From Actinospineispora eucalypti (GTDB taxonomy: Bacteria; Actinomycetota; Actinomycetes; Mycobacteriales; Pseudonocardiaceae), in assembly GCA_014208095.1 (NCBI GenBank), contig JACHMT010000005.1:124001-188000 (forward strand): 64,000 nucleotides of DNA, read 5' to 3'. The translations under genes were made by a program, and so were the position numbers. Below the pieces are notes generated by a model. It had not been told where the DNA came from and made no database searches. It was given only the letters and a program-made list of their open reading frames with translations. Each line of letters opens with the position of its first letter. The stretch's first letter is position 1. This document shows positions 58,889 to 64,000 of this stretch, piece by piece.

Positions 58889-59433
58889 CCAGCCTGGCCT
58901 GCGTGACCGGTCGTTTCCAACCCGTCCACGCCCAGCACCTGGAGCTGTTCGAGATCGCGCTGCGCGATGCCGACCATCTCGTCATCGCGGTCACCAACCC
59001 GGACACCGGCACGCGCCACGAAGAGCCGACCTCGGCGCACCGGCACCTGCCCGGGGCCAACCCGTTCACCTTCTTCGAGCGCACCCAGCTGCTGGCGGCC
59101 GCGGTCACCGACCGGGGTTGGGCGGCGCGGACCACGGTCGTGCCCTTCGATCTGACCCGCCCGCGGTGTTGGCCCGAGTACGTCCCGTTGCACGCGAACC
59201 AGCTGGTTCGTGCCTACGGCGGCTGGGAGCACGACAAGGCCGCCCGGCTCGCCCGGGCCGGATACCCGGTCACGGTGCTCGACGGCGATCCGGCCACGCG
59301 GATCTCGGCCACGGACATCCGGGCCCGCCTGGACGGCAACGGCTGGGAGGATCTCGTACCCGCCTCGGTGGTCCCGCCGCTGGCCGAACTGCTCTTGGCC
59401 CGCTCCTCGGCCGGTAGCGGGCGTCGAACGTGA
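58885..59433 (+). CDS. NMNAT-like nucleotidyltransferase
   Basis: A 182-residue nucleotidyltransferase of the archaeal NMN adenylyltransferase type. CVTGRFQPVHAQHLELFEIA carries the nucleotide-binding site with a variant of (H/T)xGH as HAQH, NPFTFFERTQLL and TRISATDIRARLDGNGWEDL are the C-terminal motifs. Such proteins also act as CMP or AMP transferases in phosphonate pathways (PhpF in phosphinothricin biosynthesis). Coupled by overlap to genes on both sides. Substrate unknown. Confidence 0.8.
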   Translation: MTSLACVTGRFQPVHAQHLELFEIALRDADHLVIAVTNPDTGTRHEEPTSAHRHLPGANPFTFFERTQLLAAAVTDRGWAARTTVVPFDLTRPRCWPEYVPLHANQLVRAYGGWEHDKAARLARAGYPVTVLDGDPATRISATDIRARLDGNGWEDLVPASVVPPLAELLLARSSAGSGRRT

Positions 59434-60791
59434 AGCCACCCGGCTACGGAGAGACCCAACCCCGCCTCAGCGACGACCGGCTCCCGATCGTGCTGGTCAT
59501 CCTGGACGGGCTCGGCGACCGCCCGATCCCGGAGCTCGGCGGGCGCACACCGGCCGAGGCCGCACACACCCCCCACCTGGACGCCCTCGCCCGCCGAGGC
59601 GCGAGCGGCTGGCACCTGCCCTTCGGCTGGGGCCGGGCCCCGACCTCCGAGCTCGCCCACTGGGCGATGTTCGGCTACGCCGACGTACCGTTTCCCGGGC
59701 GCGCCGTCCTCGAAGCGCTGGGTGCGGGCCTCACCGTCGAAGCCGGTCGCGCCGTCACCCACGCGTCCCTGCGCACCTCCCGCCGTGACGGCCACGCCCT
59801 GCACATCACCGGACGGGCGCGCGCCGAGGACGCCCCGGACACCGCCGAGCTGCTCGAGGGGCTTGCCCCGGTGCTCGCCGGGCACCGGATGACCCTGGCT
59901 CGGCTCGGGGACCGGGGCGAGGCACTGCTCACCGCGACCGACCACCGATGCGGGGACGTCACCGACACCGACCCGCTGTTCGAGACCTTCCACCCCTGGA
60001 TGCTGCCGGTCCCGACCGGCCCCGGCGGCGAACCGTTCGCCCGGGCGCTCACCGCGGCGCTCCAGGACGCGCGCACCCACCTGCGAACCAGTGCGGTCAA
60101 CCAGGCGCGAGTTCGGCGCGGGCTCCCGGCCCTCGACGTGCTGACCACCAAGTGGTCCGGCCGCCTCGGGGCGATTCCCACGTTCGTCGAACAGGTCGGG
60201 GTGCCCGGCGCGATGGTCACCAGCACCCGGCTGTACCGGGGAATCGCCACGGTCCTCGAAATGCCCGCCACCCACCTCCAACCGCTGGAGGACCTGGAGC
60301 GGGACATGGTCGCCCGCCTCGACGCCGCCGCCGACCTGGTCGCCGCCGGTGCCCGCTTCGTGCACGTCCACACCAAGGCCACCGACGAGGCCGGGCACAC
60401 CAAACAACCCCATGCCAAGCGCGACGTCCTGGAAATGATCGATCGAGGGCTGACCGGGCTCGCCGAGCTGGCCGGCAAGGCCGTCGTGGCGGTGACCGGT
60501 GACCACGCGACCCCCTCCACCCACGGCGTCATGCACACCGCCGACCCCACACCCCTGCTCGTCGCCGGCCCCACCGTGCGCGCCGACGACGTCACCGAGT
60601 GGGGCGAGCTCCCGGCGCGGAACGGCTGGTGGGGACCCGTCCGCGCCGAGGAGCTACTGCCGCTCCTGCTCGGCCAGGCTAACCGGCCGGTCTTCCTCGG
60701 CCACCGCATCACCGCCCGCCCCGTCATCGCCCTCGCCGACTCACCCCTGCCCATGCCGCTCCACAACGAGCGCACAACGGCTCGGCCGTGA
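59430..60791 (+). CDS. iPGM/ApgM-like phosphomutase (alkaline phosphatase superfamily)
   Basis: A 453-residue metalloenzyme like archaeal cofactor-independent phosphoglycerate mutase. VLVILDGLGDRPIPELGGRT opens with a metal-binding Asp, GRAPTSELAHWAMFG has the nucleophile Ser region, and VHVHTKATDEAGHTKQPHAK with VAVTGDHATPSTHGVMH give the late metal ligands. In glycolysis a normal PGM exists elsewhere, so this copy beside an NMNAT-like enzyme is more likely pathway-specific (PhpH-like). GTG start overlaps the previous stop. Confidence 0.85.
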   Translation: MKPPGYGETQPRLSDDRLPIVLVILDGLGDRPIPELGGRTPAEAAHTPHLDALARRGASGWHLPFGWGRAPTSELAHWAMFGYADVPFPGRAVLEALGAGLTVEAGRAVTHASLRTSRRDGHALHITGRARAEDAPDTAELLEGLAPVLAGHRMTLARLGDRGEALLTATDHRCGDVTDTDPLFETFHPWMLPVPTGPGGEPFARALTAALQDARTHLRTSAVNQARVRRGLPALDVLTTKWSGRLGAIPTFVEQVGVPGAMVTSTRLYRGIATVLEMPATHLQPLEDLERDMVARLDAAADLVAAGARFVHVHTKATDEAGHTKQPHAKRDVLEMIDRGLTGLAELAGKAVVAVTGDHATPSTHGVMHTADPTPLLVAGPTVRADDVTEWGELPARNGWWGPVRAEELLPLLLGQANRPVFLGHRITARPVIALADSPLPMPLHNERTTARP

Positions 60792-60866
60792 TGCCCCGCC
60801 GGCCCGGCCGATCGGGCTCCCACCCGTTCACCACTGGCGGCGGTCAACCTGACGGTCGGGGAGTGG

Positions 60867-61622
60867 TCACCCCCGGTGCTCGGCGGTCAGCAGCATGAAC
60901 AGCGGCGTCGGGAAGCTGTCGCGCCACCACGGATCGTCCCGCAGCTGCTCGGGTGACGGGTGCGGCTCGCGCAGGTCGGTGATCACGAACCCGGAGCCGC
61001 GCAACACCCGCGCGTACCACTCGAGCGGGCGCAACCAGGACGTGATGACCGACGGCGATTCCAGGCCGCCGACGTTGAAGTGCTGTTCGATGCCGCGCAG
61101 CGAGAAGTACTCGTCGGCGGGCACGCTCCGGCGCGACCCGCGTTCGGACCGGCCGGCGTAGAAGCACGGGTGCAGGGTGAGGATGACCAGCCGGCCGCCG
61201 CCGGCCAGGACGCGGCCGAACTCGTCGATCGCGCCCTCGGCGTTGTACAGGTGACTGAACAGGTGGTTGCAGACCGCCAGGTCGAAGCTCCCGTCGGCGC
61301 TCGGCAGCGCGTCGGCGCTGGCCTGTACGAACGACACCGAGCCCGGCCGGGCGTCGGCTCCGGCCGCCCGGATCAGGCCCCGGCAGGCGTCCACCCCTAC
61401 GACCCGCGCCCCGGCACCGGCCATCCGGCGGGACAGGTAGCCCTCGCCGCAACCGGCGTCCAGGACCCGCAGGCCGGAACAGTCGCCGATCGCGTCCAGG
61501 ACCGCCGAATCGGTCAGCTCGGTGCGGAACCGGTCACGATCCTCCCGGATGACCCGCGCCCAGTAGCCGGCGTTGCGTTCCCACCGCTCGCGGGCCCGCA
61601 TGACGGTCGTCTCGATCGACAC
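60867..61622 (-). CDS. class I SAM-dependent methyltransferase
   Basis: A 251-residue methyltransferase: GLRVLDAGCGEGYLSRRMAG (SAM motif I), VVGVDACRGLIRAA, FDLAVCNHLFSHLYNAEGAI and LVILTLHPCFYAG. The tail (ELLRDDPWWRDSFPTPLF-like) is common in small-molecule methyltransferases. The GTG at 61620-61622 has AGGAGGGG upstream; the longer frame is not used. Divergent from the TetR at 61676. Confidence 0.87.
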   Translation of the reverse strand: MSIETTVMRARERWERNAGYWARVIREDRDRFRTELTDSAVLDAIGDCSGLRVLDAGCGEGYLSRRMAGAGARVVGVDACRGLIRAAGADARPGSVSFVQASADALPSADGSFDLAVCNHLFSHLYNAEGAIDEFGRVLAGGGRLVILTLHPCFYAGRSERGSRRSVPADEYFSLRGIEQHFNVGGLESPSVITSWLRPLEWYARVLRGSGFVITDLREPHPSPEQLRDDPWWRDSFPTPLFMLLTAEHRG

Positions 61623-61644
61623 AACCCCTCCTGGATCTAATATG

Positions 61645-61656
61645 TAGAACATTCGA
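61645..61656. promoter_or_regulatory. TAGAACATTCGA, half of the TetR motif pair
   Basis: In the 53-bp gap between the methyltransferase and the TetR gene. It matches the palindrome at 62254-62265 in 10 of 12 positions. Confidence 0.5.
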
Positions 61657-61675
61657 ACTACTCGAGTGGAGAACA

Positions 61676-62245
61676 ATGCCCCGTACGTCGGCCGCCAAAG
61701 ACCGGATTCTCGACGCGAGTGCCGAGCTGTTCCGGCGGCAGGGCTACGCGGCAACCGGGCTCAAGCAGATCGTGGCGCACGGGGGCGGGCCGATCGGCTC
61801 GCTCTACCACTACTTTCCCGACGGCAAGGAGAACCTCGCCACCGAGGCGCTCACCCGGTCCGGCCGTCGCTACGGCAGGCTGATCGAGTCGGTCTTCGAA
61901 CGCACGGACTCCGCCGCGGCCGGCGTGCGGGCGTGGTTCGACATGGCCGCCGACCTGCTCGAACGCTCCGACTACGCGGACGGGTGCCCGATCGCCACGG
62001 TTGCGCTCGAGGTCGCGAACACCAACGAGGTCCTGCGTGGGGTCTGCGCGGAGGTGTTCACCTCCTGGCAGTCGGCGGTGGTCGAGCGCCTCGTCGGCGA
62101 GGGATGCGAGGCGTCACGGGCGCGCGAGCTCGCGAGCTTTGCCCTGGCGGCCCTGGAGGGTGCGTTCATCCTGAGCCGGACCAGCCGGGACGCGGCGCCG
62201 GTCCGCTCCACCGGCACGATCGTCGCCGAGGAGCTGCGAGCCTAG
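61676..62245 (+). CDS. TetR regulator (LmrA/YxaF-like)
   Basis: A 189-residue TetR repressor: RILDASAELFRRQGYAATGL, KQIVAHGGGPIGSLYHYFPD and GKENLATEALTRSGRRYGR. The ligand domain with YADGCPIATVALEVANTNEV resembles the LmrA/YxaF group. The motif TAGAAC is found both upstream of it and upstream of the enoyl-CoA hydratase, so it probably regulates both. Confidence 0.88.
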   Translation: MPRTSAAKDRILDASAELFRRQGYAATGLKQIVAHGGGPIGSLYHYFPDGKENLATEALTRSGRRYGRLIESVFERTDSAAAGVRAWFDMAADLLERSDYADGCPIATVALEVANTNEVLRGVCAEVFTSWQSAVVERLVGEGCEASRARELASFALAALEGAFILSRTSRDAAPVRSTGTIVAEELRA

Positions 62246-62253
62246 CGGCGATT

Positions 62254-62265
62254 TAGAACGTTCTA
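62254..62265. promoter_or_regulatory. perfect palindrome TAGAACGTTCTA upstream of enoyl-CoA hydratase
   Basis: A 12-bp perfect palindrome, 13 bp upstream of the hydratase start, near a TATATAG. It resembles the KstR operator shape (TAGAACACGTTCTA) but with two central bases fewer. The TetR encoded just upstream is the likely binder. Confidence 0.6.
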
Positions 62266-62278
62266 TATAGTTTCGGGC

Positions 62279-63082
62279 ATGTCGAAGGTCCTGTACGAGA
62301 AGCGTGACCGGATCGCCCATGTCACCCTCAACCGGCCCGAGGCGCGCAACGCGATCGACCCCGATGTCCATCGGCTGATGGTCGAGACGTTCACCGACTT
62401 CCGCGACGACGACTCGGTGGACGTGGCGATCCTCACCGGCGCCGGTGAGGCCTTCTGTTCCGGGGCCGACCTCAAGACCTTCATTCCGCCCCTGATCGGC
62501 GACGCCCGCCCGGGCGACGTGCGCGACATCGTCGACCTGGGTATCAACGGGATCACCCGGGGCCTGCACCGCATCGACAAGCCGATCATCGCGGCGGTCA
62601 ACGGCTGGGCGCTGGCCGCGGGCCTGGAGACCGCGCTGGCCTGTGACATCCGTATCGCCTCCGAACGTGCGATGTTCGGCTCCTTCGAAGCGCGGCGGGG
62701 ATATCACCACGGGGACGGGGGCATCGTCCGGCTGCTGAACTCCGCCGGGGTCGGTGTCGCCTCCCACCTGGTGCTCACCGCCGAACCGATCGACGCGCAC
62801 CAGGCCCTCACCTGGGGCCTGGTCACCAAGGTCGTTCCCCATGACCGCCTCGCCGAGGAAGCGCTGTTGATCGCCCGGCAGATACTTCGCAACTCACAAC
62901 GGGCCGTCCGCTCGGCCAAACGCACGCTGCACGACACGATCGGCAAGTCGCTCGACGACCAACTCCGCAACGAGGCCTTCACCGCGTACACCGGCGCCGA
63001 CCCCGACACCCCGCGGCGACTCGAGCGCTTCTACGGCAAATCCGACCCCGGTCGAACCGGCCGCCACGCCACCGATCTTTAG
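62279..63082 (+). CDS. enoyl-CoA hydratase/isomerase family protein
   Basis: A 267-residue crotonase-fold enzyme. HVTLNRPEARNAIDPDVHRL, AILTGAGEAFCSGADLKTF and DKPIIAAVNGWALAAGLETA give the CoA-binding oxyanion hole. The catalytic loop reads FEARRGYHHGDGGIVRLL in place of the usual G-I-x-P-x-x-G, so the precise reaction is uncertain. Single gene controlled by its own palindrome. Confidence 0.88.
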   Translation: MSKVLYEKRDRIAHVTLNRPEARNAIDPDVHRLMVETFTDFRDDDSVDVAILTGAGEAFCSGADLKTFIPPLIGDARPGDVRDIVDLGINGITRGLHRIDKPIIAAVNGWALAAGLETALACDIRIASERAMFGSFEARRGYHHGDGGIVRLLNSAGVGVASHLVLTAEPIDAHQALTWGLVTKVVPHDRLAEEALLIARQILRNSQRAVRSAKRTLHDTIGKSLDDQLRNEAFTAYTGADPDTPRRLERFYGKSDPGRTGRHATDL

Positions 63083-63092
63083 CCTCGGAACC

Positions 63093-63145
63093 GAGCTGAG
63101 CCATTTTGGCTTGCGGTGGTGCCATAGCTGAGCCATGATGGCACC
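63093..63145. promoter_or_regulatory. repeated TGGCA/TGCCA dyads abutting the RHH gene start
   Basis: AGCCA-TTT-TGGCT (around 63099-63111) and GGTGCCAT (63118-63125) facing ATGGCACC (63138-63145) lie directly before the ATG at 63146; AGCTGAGCCAT occurs twice. Ribbon-helix-helix repressors bind such tandem short half-sites, so autoregulation is likely. Confidence 0.6.
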
Positions 63146-63667
63146 ATGGACTTGACCGTGTACGTGAGCAACCTCGGGCGTGAGTTCGCCACGCTTGCCG
63201 ATGCCGGCGGTGACGAGGCCCGTGCGCTGGTCGAGCGCCTGACCGGGTCGCTCGAGTCGGCGATCCGGATGACGCTGCTGGAGGCGCTGTCCGCCGCCGC
63301 GGACGAGATCACCCGGGACCTGGCCCCGGGTTCGGTGGAGCTGCGCCTGCGTGGACGCGATCCGAACTTCGTCGTGACCGCGCCGCCGGCCGCGCCGATC
63401 GAGGAGCCGGCCGGGGACGAGCCGGCGACGGTGGACGGCGGCGCGCTGTTCGCCGAGGACGGCCCGAGCTCGCGGATCAACGTGCGTCTCCCGGAGCAGC
63501 TCAAGGCGGCGGTCGAGGAGGCCGCCGCCAAGGAGGGGCGCTCGGTCAACGCCTGGTTGGTCCGGGCGGCCTCGGTCGCGGTCGCGCGCGCCGACCGCGA
63601 CCAGCGGCCCGAGCAGCGCCCCAGCGGCAGAAGAGCCCGGCAGAGCTTCACCGGGTGGGTGCGCTAG
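63146..63667 (+). CDS. ribbon-helix-helix (HicB/Arc-like) DNA-binding protein
   Basis: A 173-residue protein. The N-terminal ~100 residues are an unrecognised domain (MDLTVYVSNLGREFATLADA, LRGRDPNFVVTAPPAAP). The C-terminal RHH domain is SRINVRLPEQLKAAVEEAAA with KEGRSVNAWLVRAASVAVA. Such proteins are antitoxins or repressors; here the next gene is a DUF4097 protein, not a toxin. Several dyads lie right before its start. Confidence 0.82.
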   Translation: MDLTVYVSNLGREFATLADAGGDEARALVERLTGSLESAIRMTLLEALSAAADEITRDLAPGSVELRLRGRDPNFVVTAPPAAPIEEPAGDEPATVDGGALFAEDGPSSRINVRLPEQLKAAVEEAAAKEGRSVNAWLVRAASVAVARADRDQRPEQRPSGRRARQSFTGWVR

Positions 63668-63740
63668 CCGCACCACTCTCCACCACGCCAAGTCCCTGAC
63701 CAGCGGGGATGCGCCACCTACTCATCACGAGGGGACAGCT

Positions 63741-64000
63741 ATGCCCAATTTCGAGACACCCGAACCGATCTCGGTCACGCTCGAGCTCGGCGTCGGCAAT
63801 GTGCGGATCGCCGCGAGCGACCGTGCCGACACCACCGTGGAGGTGCGCCCGAGCGACGACTCCGACGAGTCGGACGTACAGGCGGCCGAGAGGGTCCGGG
63901 TCGATTACGCGAACGGCGTGCTCCAGGTCGCCGGGCCGAAGGCGCGGGCCTTCGACTTCTCCCGCAAGTCCAGGTCGGTGGAGGTGTCCATCGAGCTGCC
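63741..64000 (+). CDS. DUF4097 family protein, N-terminal part only
   Basis: ATG at 63741 with GAGGGG upstream begins MPNFETPEPISVTLELGVGN, then VRIAASDRADTTVEVRPSDD, typical of the beta-strand-repeat DUF4097 family (adhesin-like). The window ends after 86 codons. These genes often follow an RHH/HicB-type gene in actinobacteria, as here. Function unknown. Confidence 0.8.
   Translation, partial: MPNFETPEPISVTLELGVGNVRIAASDRADTTVEVRPSDDSDESDVQAAERVRVDYANGVLQVAGPKARAFDFSRKSRSVEVSIEL

Noticed and set aside
1..64000. tRNA genes, rRNA genes, insertion sequences and prophage genes
   Set aside because: None was recognised on reading both strands: no transposase or integrase motifs and no tRNA cloverleaf were noticed. 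A dedicated tRNA scan would be needed to exclude them fully.

Overview
The window is very GC-rich with overlapping ATGA/GTGA gene junctions, many GTG starts and a type A RNase P RNA. Its repertoire is typical of an actinomycete: GAF-ANTAR regulators, an NmtR-type sensor with a P1B-4 metal ATPase, a DDN-type deazaflavin nitroreductase, many TetR and ArsR regulators, and a selenocysteine formate dehydrogenase. A soil actinobacterium, possibly Pseudonocardiaceae-like, fits; the genus cannot be fixed from sequence reading alone.

Layout. 1-3.7 kb: the end of an MFS permease, an FAH-family hydrolase, rnpB, a GAF-ANTAR regulator and a small winged-helix protein. 3.9-11.8 kb: a compact Mrp/Mnh-type cation/proton antiporter operon (E-F-G-MbhD-like-B-C-D), a Ca/cation exchanger, a GT28-like glycosyltransferase with a hexanucleotide repeat, and a DMT permease. 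11.8-21.4 kb: stress and housekeeping genes (PfpI, DUF2795, a second GAF-ANTAR, hemerythrin, topoisomerase IB, DUF2231-Rieske), a coupled trio (acyl-CoA dehydrogenase-like, PIG-L/methyltransferase fusion, GT2), and small stress proteins. 21.4-24.5 kb: a truncated hydrolase/GMC remnant, a P1B-4 metal ATPase and its divergent NmtR sensor.

24.9-31.2 kb is the most unusual block: a diaminopropionate-type synthase (SbnA-like), a 1438-residue membrane NRPS of the Pls (epsilon-poly-lysine synthetase) type and a TauD/TfdA dioxygenase, overlapping or closely spaced. The adenylation domain of the NRPS lacks its C-terminal subdomain and has a degenerate P-loop, and it is followed by two almost identical carrier domains. 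31.3-36.6 kb mixes intact genes (CDF transporter with a (GH)12 tract, ArsR, Rho_N protein, GCS2-type ligase, patatin) with gene remnants. 36.6-41.6 kb holds a three-subunit selenocysteine formate dehydrogenase with a visible SECIS hairpin.

41.7-50 kb carries transport, hydrolase and regulatory genes, two of them frameshifted in G-runs (TetR, ArsR). 50-53.3 kb is a tight operon of ECF sigma factor, Rieske protein, lipoprotein cupredoxin, Tat metallophosphoesterase and membrane protein, a plausible redox-sensing envelope system. 53.3-64 kb holds an ArsR/AHSA1 pair, an MBL hydrolase, a secreted Ser/Thr/Pro-rich protein, a nitroreductase, and a TetR facing an acyl-CoA dehydrogenase/NMNAT-like/iPGM-like operon. 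It ends with a methyltransferase/TetR/enoyl-CoA hydratase group sharing a palindromic motif and a ribbon-helix-helix protein next to a DUF4097 protein cut by the window edge.
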